Assembly (NCBI GenBank): GCA_029931535.1
Contig: JAQPZY010001398.1
Coordinates: 1 to 64,000, forward strand
Direction of reading: 5' to 3'
DNA: 64,000 nucleotides
Source: Margaritifera margaritifera
Taxonomy: Eukaryota > Mollusca > Bivalvia > Unionida > Margaritiferidae
Position numbers and translations under genes: made by a program. Shown here piece after piece: positions 36,477-46,089 of the stretch. The notes under the pieces were generated by a model. It made no database searches. It was given only the letters and a program-made list of their open reading frames with translations, and had not been told where the DNA came from. The stretch's first letter is position 1. Each line of letters starts with the position of its first letter.

Positions 36477-36940
36477 ATGTCATATCACGAAGTTATGGTT
36501 GGTTTTAGCAAAAAACAGCTTGCGAAAATAAAGAGCGCAATAAGAAACGATTGCGGAGTCACATTGAAACTTTCTCCGTAAAAGTTAACTGGAATTATCC
36601 CCGTGTGGCTAACCCAAACACAACATGATCAGCTTAATGCAGCAAAAAAAAGAACACCTCAGTGATATTAGAGTTATCCAAGTCTGAGGTGACACAAATG
36701 CAAAACAATCGGTGAAATATTTCCGTTCCTTGCTGGCCATTCCAGCTTTGTTAGCGGCTGCGGTTCCCGCGGTTGCAAAAGCGGCTGCGTTAGGGGCCGT
36801 CGGAACTGAATCCGGGATGGCTTTGAAAAAGGCGGTTGGGGGATGCATAAAAAAGGAAAAGGCCTTCGACTACCCGTGACGACTTGCAGAAAACCATCAG
36901 GCAAAGGTCTTCGACTACCCGGTACGACTCGCAAAAAGGC
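36477..36940 (+). pseudogene. Basic/hydrophobic minor virion protein remnant, Maverick 2
   Basis: Starts MSYHEVMVGFSKKQLAKIKS, a block often seen in the Polinton gene before the protease. The frame breaks after about 34 residues, and later pieces (an Ala/Leu-rich stretch around 36,720-36,840) are in other frames. A short tandem duplication (two units of KGKGLRLP / GKGLRLPGTT) lies near the end at 36,850-36,930. Confidence 0.5.
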
Positions 36941-36944
36941 CGTG

Positions 36945-37355
36945 TGTCCATTAACAAATCTTTACTTACTCGCGATGACAAAGTCAATCGAGCATTTCCT
37001 AGGTGTCTTTATCCGGAACGAACTTGCGTTAATGATCCCCAGCACGCGGGAAACCGGCATTGTTAACCTGGATTTGACAACAGGACCTGGATCTCAGTGG
37101 GTTGCATACGTGGTAACGCCTCAACATCTTTTGTATTTTGGCTTGTACGGGCTTGCACCGCCACTTGAAGTCGTTGATTTTTTAACCAGGGGCGCTAGAC
37201 AACTACCACTGTTTTATTCGACACTGCCGTTGCAAACTCAGCTGGACGGCTCAAGATGTAAACATCTTGTTGTTGAAGCATTGCTTGCACTCGAGCGTTT
37301 ACCAACACCACAAGCGCTTGTTTATTTTACATTGCCACTTAGAAAGTACGCTTAA
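36945..37355 (+). pseudogene. Adenain-type cysteine protease remnant, Maverick 2
   Basis: Family landmarks are clear: LTNLYLLAMTKSIEHFLGVF, RETGIVNLDLTTGPGSQWVA and LLYFGLYGLAPPLEVV. The catalytic triad is lost: the His position in the GSxWVAY block is Gln, the Asp/Glu region reads FGLYG, and the expected CGH motif reads CKH. The frame itself stays open to 37,355, which shows how substitutions alone disabled it. The enzyme would have matured capsid proteins. Confidence 0.65.
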
Positions 37356-37404
37356 TAGTTTACGAAATACCTATTAACATTTACGGTCCCTACAGCGCAT
37401 CTGA

Positions 37405-37875
37405 GTGAGTTTTACTATCCGGATTGTTGTTGACGTCAACCCGGGCAAGCTTGTGATTTTCCAAGATCAAACTGGAAAACTTAAAACGTCTAACGTGGTC
37501 ATCAATGATGCTGTTTTGAAGCTGAGAGGCGCCGTCTCAAAACACCTGGCTAAAATCAATGAAATTGATAGAATAAGAGACGCCGGCGTGTCAGTTGCCT
37601 TTATCAAAGAATACGTCGATACTGCTTATGCTTGTATGAAACAATACGTGGATGCAAAGATTGCAGAGGTGCCCTCACCATCACGTGTAGTAACAGCATG
37701 GGGACAGATCAACAGAGTATTAACCAGCGACGGAACATTAACCAACGAGGACTCGAGAAAAGATGAGACCATAACACGTGGTCGACTTATATTCACTTCT
37801 AATTTGGATGGTTCTGATAGACCTAAAAGTTACATCTTAAAGGTGCATGATTCTGAATCATATTTATTCATCTGA
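37405..37875 (+). CDS. Unknown Maverick 2 protein, about 156 aa
   Basis: The longest clean frame in this element. It opens on GTG at 37,405 and no ATG lies close upstream. The start resembles a beta-rich domain (VVDVNPGKLVIFQDQTGKL). A helical middle follows (EYVDTAYACMKQYVDAKI), then a Ser/Thr/Asp-rich end. No family was recognised. Its position downstream of the protease could suit a fibre or accessory protein, but that is a guess. Confidence 0.45.
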   Translation: MSFTIRIVVDVNPGKLVIFQDQTGKLKTSNVVINDAVLKLRGAVSKHLAKINEIDRIRDAGVSVAFIKEYVDTAYACMKQYVDAKIAEVPSPSRVVTAWGQINRVLTSDGTLTNEDSRKDETITRGRLIFTSNLDGSDRPKSYILKVHDSESYLFI

Positions 37876-38316
37876 AGAATATTACATCGCGGGAGGGGTG
37901 CAATGGGGATATTGATAAATAATGACCAGCGTGATAGATCATCAATAATACATGTCATCAGAGGTCATAATGTTAAAACATAGACAGCATTAATATCATT
38001 AGTCGCCGGAGATGAAATTCAGTTCAAAGGAATCAACATCTATCCAGACAGGTACTGAACCATCTTTGGCGTTTGCGTTTAAGATTAGATTTATCATTAC
38101 ATATACGTGAGGGATCCTGAACATCCACACGATGCTGATATTGCGAATTTTACAGATGGGGTGTTGGATCGGCTGACCGGTGAAGCCAACATCGATGATG
38201 ATTTTGTTCCACTTGTCGACGAATATCTGCTTCAAAGTGGCGTTAACCATATACTGAAATATAATCTTGTTAAGGGTCAAATAGAAATCGACCATTGGGA
38301 CCACTCTAATGTGTAA
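37876..38316 (+). pseudogene. Decayed coding stretch, Maverick 2
   Basis: Short frames with coding character: MGILINNDQRDRSSIIHVI (37,903) and, open to the end, DDDFVPLVDEYLLQSGVNH within 38,107-38,316. No family was recognised. They are probably pieces of one gene. Confidence 0.35.
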
Positions 38317-39309
38317 ATACCAACTCGAAGCCAGCTTGGAATCATTTCATTAGCACGCGAAAACACCCGGTTGCTGACTGCACCGTCAGGTGTTAAATCA
38401 CTCAGAGATTGTTTCTAGAACAATTAAGTAATATTCACCGACAAATCCACGCCAGTTCCATTCCCCGACGATTATGTTAAACCAACATTAACTCAACTAA
38501 GAAGAGAAAAAACTCGACTGTTATTCAACAAGGATGCACTTTTTCGTGTAACATTTCTTGGGCAAAGACGAAAACAATAGTTTCCGACACAAAAAATGGG
38601 CATAATCAATATTGTTCTAAGTGAACGTGGTGCCATACCCCCAGAACGCACATTTGCCGGAGACTTAAATATTCCCCAGGAAGATATTTACTATGATTGT
38701 ATGGCAGTTGTTTGTACCCGTAAACAAGGGAAATTTGGTTAGAAGTGCGTGTGCGTGTTCCACCCGAACAAGGCCAGCTTGTTGAGCAATTATATTACGC
38801 AATCAAATTATCAATTTAAGATGAACTTTCAAAGTTACCGATTTAAAAAATAATCGAAGCCGAACAACAGCCCGCAATATAACTTCACTACGTTTACATT
38901 AGCAAATACGTGTCTTTTCAGAACTTCTCGCGGCGACACAAAGTAGTCTCAGCACATTTGCTAAGCTGTACTCGAAGATAAAACGATTAGCATGGGTGAG
39001 TTTGAAATGGTGTTGGTTGACATGGAAAACCACCGACGTCTCGGCGCACAGATACGAAACAGGGGAGTTAGCGACCCTAAACAGGTAGTGGAATTACATT
39101 CAGTAAAAGTCGAGTAAATCGATCGGTCTGGTAGCTGCACCTTGTGTATTGATCTGCCTACAGAGGCCCCTCATGGGAACTTCACTTGTGAGGCTCCCGT
39201 GGGACACATACACGTGTGCATAAATCCTCAATCGAAGAATGTCACGGGGTATATAGAAAGGGTTTAGGGATCAGGGTCCGTAATCAGCAGGCACGTCTAA
39301 AACGTCCAT
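38317..39309. other. Stretch without an intact gene (end of Maverick 2)
   Basis: Only fragments read as protein, for example GIINIVLSERGAIPPERTF (38,598, +). Stops are frequent in all frames. No terminal inverted repeat, tRNA or promoter could be seen. Homology to element 3 PolB begins at about 39,310. Confidence 0.4.
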
Positions 39310-40499
39310 TCTCACACTACTTCGTAGCATGCTGGACTCACAAATGTTCGTCTGCAGTTAGAACATCAAATCCTTTCTTGTCCTTCAGGAATACAAGGTC
39401 GGGACGGTAACAGCCACGCCATCTCTATCCACAATAAAAATGTTGCTCTCGATTGGCAAATCCTTGGTCATATTTGTGACAATAGTATTGGAATCCGAAA
39501 AATCATGTGATACTAAGAATAGCAATGACTTTGGTAATGATATACATGAATGTATTTTCCGTCTGGAAAATTCGGTCCTCGAAACAGGAGATCTGCACGA
39601 ATGACTTGAAGGTAAACTTTCAGCGTAAAATGAGGGGCGAGAAAATCTTGACGTTTCTGCATTTCAGGAACACCACACACGGTCTCTTTCGAGATTTCTG
39701 CTTGTTCCAAAAGGAGTTCTGCTTCTCTCAGTTGTTTAGTTCTGTCTGATTTTCTAATACTCTCCCATAATCGTTTTTATTCCAGTGTATCGTTTGTTTC
39801 TTTATAACTTCGATCCAACACGATGGCACAGGCTAAATACATCTTATCTAGATCGTTGTCAATCTGGACGGCACTTTGTTTAGTAGTAGAGAGTTGATCC
39901 ACAGAGAAAACAGTTTTGCGTCCTCCGCTGCCTGAAGGAGGTGAAACGTTATATGAAGGGTGGCTTTTCAATCAATCTTCTCAAACTCATCATCTGATTG
40001 TTGTATGTTGAATATTGTCCAAGATTTTGGAAGAGGTTAATTTGGCAGGTGTACTAAATTCGATCGAAACGGGACATTTCAAACTGTCGTGAGTGATCGC
40101 CAGTCTCAAACAATCGTGATCTTTAGCTTGGCACTGTCGTTTCAACTTCTCTAACATAGACTCCATTAAGTCCGTAATGAAGACAACTGCTTACTCTGCC
40201 GACACTTGAAACTTGAATTCTTTAAATTTGACCGTGTAAGTGTAAGCAGTCGTTCTAAATTTTCTGGAAGTCAATTTGTGGATAGCTTCAAAGTGAAAAT
40301 AATCTTCTGGGGCTGCCGAATGACTTTCTTTCTCGGCCGATCTTGAGGAGGTGGATGGTGTTGGATAAGGATCACTCATGTCTTCTTCAAAATCGCTGGG
40401 GTGCACTTCTGTAAACACTTCTTTCAGCGTATGAGACGACACAGAACGTCGTTGTCGCTTGGCTTCTGGTTTCTCCTTGAAAAGGTGTGATCTTTTCAT
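39310..40499 (-). pseudogene. N-terminal half of an element 3-type PolB (second copy)
   Basis: From ATG 40,499 (MKRSHLF) the gene reads basic, Ser-rich sequence, then FHFEAIHKLTSRKFRTTAYT, the Polinton PolB N-terminal block (LRLAITHDSLKCPVSIEF, about 40,090) and a GSGGRKTVFSVDQL block (about 39,920). Next comes LLFRGPNFPDGKYIHVYHY (about 39,560), followed by a Cys-rich finger (CRRTFVSPACYE, about 39,340). The last part matches nucleotides 63,700-64,000 closely. Stops (TAA at about 40,191, TGA pairs near 39,990, TAA near 39,777) and frameshifts kill it. The catalytic half is missing to the left. Confidence 0.75.
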
Positions 40500-40548
40500 G
40501 ACTGTAGATGATTCAAGTTTGATTTGACTAGGATACACTCTCTCTCCC

Positions 40549-40557
40549 TATATATAG
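40549..40557 (-). promoter_or_regulatory. TATA box of the PolB gene
   Basis: CTATATATAGGG on the minus strand lies about 50 bases upstream of the PolB ATG at 40,499, a normal spacing for a core promoter. Confidence 0.6.
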
Positions 40558-40611
40558 ATCCCCACCCCCTCTACCTAAGAGATTACACTCATTAAGTTTC
40601 AATATGTGAAG

Positions 40612-41080
40612 ATGGAAGAGCCACAACAGATCACACTTCTAGTCAGAGATTTACAGAGAATCATTCGAAAACACACTTAAAACAAAGACATCAGGAGAAA
40701 CCCCAGACTACTCCCCTCGAGATAAACGTCAAGATGCCTATTATGTCTGTCAAGAGAAAGGACACTGCGCTACAGAATGTCCATAACATCAAATAAAAGC
40801 CACCTCAAAGACAGGAGAAAGCAGGTCCAAAGACAAAAGTAAAGATACCTGATATCATTGGCAAGGAAAAGAACATTGGTCTTCAAAGTGTCCCAAGAAA
40901 ATGAAAAAGAAAGAGAACAACGAGGAGCGTTGAAGCAGAAGAACCCATTCCAGTGAAGAAATTCCAGGCAAGACAGGCAGAAAAAAACAGTAGAAAAACC
41001 CATTCCAACAAAAAAATTCAAAGCAACACAAGCAGAAAAAACATCCGAAAAACAACTTGCAGTGAAGAAATTCAGAAAAT
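40612..41080 (+). pseudogene. CCHC zinc-knuckle protein remnant with Lys-rich repeats
   Basis: ATG at 40,612 (MEEPQQITLLVRDLQRII). Two zinc-knuckle-like motifs follow: YVCQEKGHCATECP, in which the first Cys reads Tyr, and a degraded one ending EHWSSKCPKKMKKK. A tail with about three tandem units of the type PIPxKKFxAxQAEK ends at TAA 41,078. TAA near 40,678 and frameshifts break it. It is divergent from the PolB copy with about 60 bp between promoters. Zinc knuckles bind nucleic acid. It could be a Polinton accessory gene or a captured gag-like piece, but no other retroelement part adjoins it. Confidence 0.5.
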
Positions 41081-41283
41081 AAAGACAGTAAAAAGAAGAC
41101 AAAATGGACTTTTGTGATATGTTTGCAATTTCATTGTGATTCCTATTCAAGAGAATATACCAAAAACGTAAGTGTATCCATCTCTTGATTTTTTTGTATT
41201 GATAAAATATTCACACTACAGAGTGTGTCTATAAACACTCCCTTACCCTTCCTATGTTAAAAATTTATTTAAAAAGTGTTTCT

Positions 41284-41378
41284 TTTAGGTCCGCGCACTT
41301 GATGAGTTTTTTGTGTGTCATAGAGTTTTGTATTTTGGGGTATGTTTTCCTTCACGTCCGCGCTTCCAGCATATAAAG
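41284..41378 (+). promoter_or_regulatory. Shared promoter module, plus-strand copy
   Basis: The distal box TTTTAGGTCCGCGCAC at 41,284 is followed by the 34-bp core 41,345-41,378, which runs from TTTTCC through CACGTCCGCGCTTCCAGC to TATAAAG. The same core with identical spacing occurs at 45,163, 45,893 and 50,124 on the minus strand. Confidence 0.75.
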
Positions 41379-41396
41379 CGACGCGTTCACCATTCG

Positions 41397-41608
41397 CGCG
41401 TCAAAGTATAACGAAGCAAGGAAAAAATTCCAAGAAAAACAAGAAAAACTGAAAACCGCAACCCAATACCCGAATTTCCTTAATACAGGAATCAATAAGG
41501 CAAACATCAACCTAGTGCACGCAAACATCCTGGGCTACATCTCGGACATAGGAAAAAGAGGAAAAATTAAACCCCCGGTTAGAAATATAAAACTAAAATC
41601 ATACTAAG
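41397..41608 (+). pseudogene. ATG-less open frame downstream of the plus-strand promoter
   Basis: About 70 codons stay open from just after the TATA box to TAA 41,606, with a Lys/Glu-rich helix (EARKKFQEKQEKLKTAT), then NINLVHANILGYISDIGKR and a basic end. It begins where the sister genes start, but no ATG is present. It is either a broken member of the cassette family or a chance frame. Confidence 0.35.
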
Positions 41609-41650
41609 GGAAAGAGGTAAAAAGAAAGGCAACAACAAAAATGTAAAACA

Positions 41651-41857
41651 ATGGCAAACCCGAACAGTCCTAGGCGGGAGAGGAGGGGCCATTCCCAGGG
41701 AGGAAGGAATTGGGATGCCGGGACATTAGGGTCTACAGGTACGCCGCAAAGACGAACCAATCTCGGCCCCCTTGGGGCGGAGAATCTCCACTCTCATGGA
41801 TATGACTTAGGGGCAAGCCAAAACTCAAACTCACTAGCAACATTTTCGAGATCATAG
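41651..41857 (+). CDS. Unknown small protein, 68 aa
   Basis: Starts MANPNSPRRERRGHSQGG. It is rich in Gly, Arg, Ser and Asn and has low complexity. It is the first ATG frame of any length after the promoter at 41,372 (one ATG-stop precedes it). No histone-type stem-loop follows. No family was recognised. Confidence 0.35.
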   Translation: MANPNSPRRERRGHSQGGRNWDAGTLGSTGTPQRRTNLGPLGAENLHSHGYDLGASQNSNSLATFSRS

Positions 41858-42000
41858 TATCAATAATAACAGACAAATCATCATCTTTCTTTCTTTTTTT
41901 CGTTTTTACATTGATACTAACACATGGTAAAGGTGTCCGGCAGAAATCACAAGGAACAACATAGAATAACTTGACCTCTCAAAACTTTAGCACAATATAA

Positions 42001-42440
42001 GGTGGTCCTAAGCCCAGACCATCAGGCCCAGCCACACAAGGTGGAAACTATAGAACAACAAAAAAATGAAACTTGACCCTGTAAACTGGCCCTCAACAAA
42101 ATTAAAAATAAAGTGGCCTAAACCCAGACCACTAGGCCCCCACCGCTCAAATGCGGGAACTGATGAATCAAACTCCGCAAAATCTCAAAGACTGATGTAG
42201 AAAATGGTAAGCATATGCGCCACAATGGAATAAAACATTAATAAGATCCAACTAAAAATTAGAATACATAAGTTGGTCCCAAACCCAGACCATCAGGCCC
42301 CGCCGCACAAGGTGGCATTAACCTACCAAACCCAACGAACTGACCCAAACAATTAAGTGTATAAGGTTGTATCAAGTCCAGACCACCAGGGCCCTACCGC
42401 ACAAGGTGGTAACTACTTCAGTAACACCCCCACATCAGTT
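42001..42440 (+). repeat. Four diverged copies of a 45-bp block
   Basis: Blocks at about 42,001, 42,113, 42,271 and 42,366 share CCCAGACCATCAGGCCC and then CCGCACAAGGTGG, at irregular spacing (112, 158 and 95 bp). The AT-rich spacers between them do not match. There is no coding potential. Confidence 0.75.
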
Positions 42441-42867
42441 AACAGAGATTAAGGGTCGGTGCATGTGCTTGCTATAAGTATATATCAACCCCTTGGATCG
42501 AACCGGACATCTATCTATCTATACTTTAACAAATCTTCACCCACTCTAACTAACCAAAACCTATAGCCACAAATGCCGAGCTTATATTCAAAATTTAAAA
42601 ATGTATAGATAAGGTGCAAGACGACAATCTTTCTTTATTTGGCAAATAAACACAAATTTTTTAACCCTGGACCAGTTGGAGCCATCCTGGAACGTCAAGG
42701 TACCATCTGCAGCTCTTTCCCGCCTTATCCGCTTCCGGACATGAGTAACTGATAAGTGTGCGGTGCACACAATAAAGCGATAAATTAAACATTGCACGGT
42801 GTGCAAACTAACAACTCGTACATGGCCTAATAGCCGCACACGAGTATAATTTAAATTAAGTAAGTTA
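42441..42867. other. Spacer with a partial hairpin-ended repeat
   Basis: No gene. It contains a short CTAT microsatellite near 42,510 and the terminal part of a diverged 1.2 kb repeat copy (about 42,690-42,850). Confidence 0.5.
42814..42845 (+). repeat. Terminal hairpin of a diverged repeat copy
   Basis: ACTCGT at 42,814 pairs with ACGAGT ending at 42,845, with an inner GGC/GCC stem. The same hairpin in the better copies pairs AGTCGT with ACGACT, so the base pair changed on both sides. Confidence 0.6.
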
Positions 42868-44090
42868 GCGCCATTCCCAGTCCACACACATTCAGGCAGC
42901 AGCAGGTGGAGAGAGCAGACGTGTGGCAGACGTGTGATGGTTGAGGGAGTCGCAGTGGACGAGGAGGGGAGGAGGCAGTGTTGGCCAGCTCCTACGGAAC
43001 ACCCAACTACAAATACAATGAAGTATGGGGCCGAGGATGCTACATAGGCCAACGGTTCTCAAACTGTCGATCTACTCCCCCGCCAAAAAGCCGACCACAT
43101 GGAGCACCATGCCAAGCATAGCGAGCTACCAAGGGGGCGCTGCGATAAAGATAGAGCTGGCACAGCAGTACGACAGAGCTTCTCTACCGGGGACCACCTG
43201 CTGTTAACAATAGTCCTTCTAAGGGCTAAACAATCCTTTTAAGGGCTAATACATTGCCTGAATCAATGGGGTTTTCAATTTGGCATTTTTTCGAAAACCC
43301 ATTTTGATTATACTCTCTTTACAACACAAATTTGATAAATTTCGAACCACCGTCTAAAAATTACAACTCAGAATTGTAGTGTGCGTGATTCGAAAATGAT
43401 ATGAGTAATTTTTACTCAAAGATTGGTATTGTTTTTGAAAATAATATGTACACTCTGTACACAAATTTTTTCCAAAAAACTGGAATATTCGTGTTAAATG
43501 GAAAATTCTTTGAAACTTGAAGTATTGTCATAATTGAACAAGTGGCTAACACTTTATTGGTATTAGGGACAGCCCGACTTAGTTTAACTGGGCAGAGTTT
43601 GATCATGTATGTACGTTACTGGCGTTTCAGCTTCCGTCACGCTTCGCGCTTTCGCTTGCCTAGTCCGTGCCGCCTGCCACTCCAGACTGAGACCTTGAAG
43701 CAATTCAATCAACAAGTGCGCTATCGCGCACCTATATACCTGTAAACATTGTGGTTTTAGTCCTATGTACAGGTATAAACACACCTCCCAATATCATGCC
43801 TTCAATGAACCCCCGTTTGTGGGGAAACCATGCATTGATGGTGGGGTGTGTTAAATGTACACACTCTCCAATAGCGCGCATTCAATTTAACCCCCTTAAG
43901 TGTGGGGAACCATGCTGCGCTGGAGGGGTGTACTCAGTCAGTAAAGGGTCAGGTGTGTGCAAACTGTCAACACACCTGACCATAAGTGTGTTAAATCACA
44001 CATTTAATCCCCCTATGCGTGCTTTGCACGCTGTGGGGGTACATAGTCGTACATGCCCGAAGGGCGCACACGACTTTAATTCAAGTATAG
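42868..44090 (+). repeat. 1.2 kb repeat family, left inverted arm
   Basis: It begins GCGCCATTC and passes GTTAACAATAGTCC at about 43,203. It ends with the hairpin AGTCGT...ACGACT (44,045-44,075), then TTTAATTCAA and a GATA microsatellite. Inside are a 10-bp stem hairpin (43,948-43,980) and a GCGCTATCGCGC palindrome. It matches 47,012-48,240 in reverse orientation. No ORF is supported. It looks like a non-autonomous element; an assignment to bivalve-style pearl/Helentron elements is only a guess based on the hairpin and microsatellite tail. Confidence 0.75.
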
Positions 44091-44408
44091 ATAGATAGAT
44101 TCGCGCCATTCATCGTCGACTTGACTAAGAATATCTACTTTGGAAACTTTACAGGAAGCTTGGGAGTGAATGGTGGAAGTGGAGTATCTCCTTGAAAAGA
44201 TTATTGGCGTTATCCAACTACCAGTAGTTAAGGGGGGGTAAATAGGCCCGCCGGGGGGCTCTACAGGCCCGCACGGGAATTTAACATGGCGGGGCCTCTA
44301 CAGGCCCAAACGGGAATTTAACATGGTGGGGCCTCTACAGGCCCAAACGGGAATGGAACATGGCAGGGGCCTCTACAGACCCAAATGGGAAAGGGATGGG
44401 AAAAGGAA

Positions 44409-44474
<66 letters not shown>

Positions 44475-44519
44475 GAAGTATGGCCATAATGAAAATTAAT
44501 CTTTTCTTCAAAAATGGTT
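44091..44519. other. Spacer with short direct repeats and (GA)n
   Basis: It holds three to four short direct repeats of GGCCTCTACAGGCCCAAACG (44,250-44,380) and a (GA)n microsatellite at 44,413-44,470. No gene is supported. This is downstream of the first cassette's mRNA end. Confidence 0.6.
44413..44470 (+). repeat. (GA)n microsatellite
   Basis: About 29 uninterrupted GA units. Confidence 0.95.
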
Positions 44520-44535
44520 GGCCCTGAAAAGGGCC
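44520..44535 (-). terminator. Histone-type 3' stem-loop, cassette 1
   Basis: On the minus strand the core is GGCCCTTTTCAGGGCC, a 6-bp stem with the canonical UUUC loop, flanked by CCAAC and AACCA. A purine-rich GAAGAAAAGATT follows 9 nt later, like a histone downstream element. It begins 24 nt after the stop codon of the gene at 44,560. Confidence 0.85.
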
Positions 44536-44559
44536 GTTGGAGTTGGGTTAATGTTTTCT

Positions 44560-45118
44560 TCAACATCGGGTCAGGAAGCCTAGGAGGGTGTTGGTCTTTT
44601 TCTTTTGGAGTGGTGGTGGATGAGGCAGCCAGTCGGAATGTCCCATTCGTCTGAACTTGTCCTGGATTTTCATCCAGTTCAAATTCAGGCGTTGGAATTC
44701 CTTCTCTTTCTTGGCTTGCTCCTTTCCCATTCTTTCTTGAGCCCACGAGGTCTTAATGTGGCCCACTTCCTTCTCCAAAACTTTCTTTAACAATAACTTG
44801 GCAATGTGGAGGTTCACCTCTTCGAGCCTGACGCTACTGGGGGGTGGATACAACCATTCAACTTCCTTTTCTTGGTGAAGAAAGTATTCCACCCCTTCCA
44901 GTAAGTCTAGGCTCGTTTTATTGAACCCACACGACAAGGGGTCAAGGAAGTCTTTTGGGATTCCTCACCAGTCTCCTTCCTGAGGTGAGAGCTGCCAATT
45001 GGTTGGTGACGTATGGCTTGGTGGCAGGGTATCTCCACCAACACTCCATCCTTTCCACCAAAGACTCCACACCTACCATCACATCCCAGGCTTCCTGCAA
45101 TAATTCTATGGTATTCAT
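44560..45118 (-). pseudogene. Cassette gene 1: unknown helical protein with histone-type mRNA end
   Basis: ATG at 45,118 (MNTIELLQEAWDVMVGVESL), 45 nt after a TATAAAG. About 58 codons are open, then a frame change near 44,945 leads into the second part (44,560-44,937). That part contains a Pro-rich strand (LYPPPSSVRLEEVN), a long charged helix (AQERMGKEQAKKEKEFQRLN) and ends GFLTRC. Combined length would be about 185 residues. No family is recognised and it is not a histone fold by eye. The single frameshift may be a mutation or a sequencing error. S-phase-restricted, non-polyadenylated expression is inferred from the 3' stem-loop. Confidence 0.6.
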
Positions 45119-45162
45119 TGTTGTTGAGTGAATTGTGAATGGTGCGACTGCGGAAGGCGCCG

Positions 45163-45272
45163 CTTTATACGATGGAAGCACTGACGTGAAGGAAAAAATC
45201 CCTTTCCAAAAAACATACATACAAAATCTTATCACACCTAAAATAACACAGACCCAGTACGCGGACCTAAAA
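45163..45272 (-). promoter_or_regulatory. Promoter of cassette 1
   Basis: Core 45,163-45,196 with TATAAAG at 45,163-45,169. A distal box on the minus strand (TTTTAGGTCCGCGTACTGGG) covers 45,252-45,272 and is identical to that of cassette 2. The core differs from its sisters at a few positions (CGTCAGTGCTTCCATCG). Confidence 0.75.
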
Positions 45273-45344
45273 GAAAGTATTTTTGATAAAAATTGTATAC
45301 ATACATACATACATACACCCTACATACAATTTTTTTTATTTTTT

Positions 45345-45480
45345 TATCAAACACACACCACACAATCCATTTTTTATCCAAACACAAACACACACCACAC
45401 AATCCATTTTTTTATTTTTTATCAAACACACACCACACAATCCATTTTTTATTTTTTATTTTTTATCGAAACACAAACAC
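45345..45480 (-). repeat. ACACACC-rich minisatellite between cassettes 1 and 2
   Basis: Three imperfect units contain TATCAAACACACACCACACA and ATCCATTTTTTATT (plus-strand reading). A similar array lies at 46,090-46,345 in the equivalent place upstream of cassette 2. Confidence 0.8.
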
Positions 45481-45550
45481 GCACTCTGTACAAACAAACC
45501 ACAAACACATATATGGCAATCTGAGATTAATCTTTTCTTGGTAAATGGTT

Positions 45551-45566
45551 GGCCCTAAAAAGGGCC
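45551..45566 (-). terminator. Histone-type 3' stem-loop, cassette 2
   Basis: The minus-strand core GGCCCTTTTTAGGGCC has the same 6-bp stem with a UUUU loop, flanked by CAAAC and AACCA. CCAAGAAAAGATT follows, close to the CAAGAAAGA consensus of histone downstream elements. It begins 19 nt after the stop codon at 45,586. Confidence 0.85.
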
Positions 45567-45585
45567 GTTTGGTTTTTAAGTGTAT

Positions 45586-45852
45586 CTAGAGGTGTGGGCA
45601 CCTCCCTGGTCTGGCCCGACAAGCAGAACAGCTCCCACTCCATGTTGCTTTACGTTGGCATTTTCTTGGAGCTGTGAAGGCAGGCGGAGGATGGGTTGCT
45701 TCACACTCCCAATCCTCCGTCATCATCTGATGCGGTCTGATGGGCTCCTTCTTTTCCCTTTCTTCCTCTTCCCTCTCCTCCACTTCCCTTAGGAGGTGCC
45801 ACGCTACCACTAGATACACTCGGATCTGTCTCACTGTTTCAGTCTTGTTCAT
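45586..45852 (-). CDS. Cassette gene 2: unknown 88-aa protein with histone-type mRNA end
   Basis: The frame is open from ATG 45,852 (MNKTETVRQIRVYLVV) to the stop at 45,586. An amphipathic N-terminus leads to a strongly acidic/basic helix (REVEEREEEEREKKEP), then a Pro-rich stretch and a Cys/Arg-rich C-terminus (CSACRARPGRCPHL). The ATG lies 41 nt after a TATAAAG and the stop lies 19 nt before the stem-loop, so the transcript would be under 350 nt with almost no untranslated sequence, like a replication-dependent histone mRNA. It is the only intact gene of the three cassettes by this reading. Function unknown. Confidence 0.6.
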   Translation of the reverse strand: MNKTETVRQIRVYLVVAWHLLREVEEREEEEREKKEPIRPHQMMTEDWECEATHPPPAFTAPRKCQRKATWSGSCSACRARPGRCPHL

Positions 45853-45892
45853 TCTTATGAATCAACGGGGTAGCTCAACTGTGAAGGCGTCA

Positions 45893-46078
45893 CTTTATAT
45901 GCTGGAAGCGCGGACGTGATGGAAAACATCCCTCACACCTTTTTAAAAAAACATCACCCACATTACTTGCGTCTGACGTCATCCCTATGACGTCATTCTA
46001 TGTTTCGCGGATTCTGCACTTCACCACCCCTTACCCCCCCACAAAAAAAAAAAACAGACCCAGTACGCGGACCTAAAA
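45893..46078 (-). promoter_or_regulatory. Promoter of cassette 2
   Basis: Core 45,893-45,926 with TATAAAG at 45,893-45,899 and CACGTCCGCGCTTCCAGC identical to the plus-strand copy. The distal GCGGACC box is at 46,057-46,078. The spacing between core and distal box (about 130 bp) is longer than in cassette 1. Confidence 0.75.
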
Positions 46079-46089
46079 AAAAATACTTT

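Larger units (their letters stand above)
28480..38850 (+). mobile_element. Maverick/Polinton element 2, heavily decayed
   Basis: Remnants in a typical Polinton order can be read: PolB (+), integrase and PLA2-like (-), packaging ATPase, minor capsid, core-like protein, major capsid, basic/hydrophobic minor protein and adenain-type protease (+). Almost every gene has several stops and frameshifts, far more than element 3. Its sequences resemble Maverick 1 more than element 3 in PolB and PLA2. No terminal inverted repeats were found. Confidence 0.8.
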
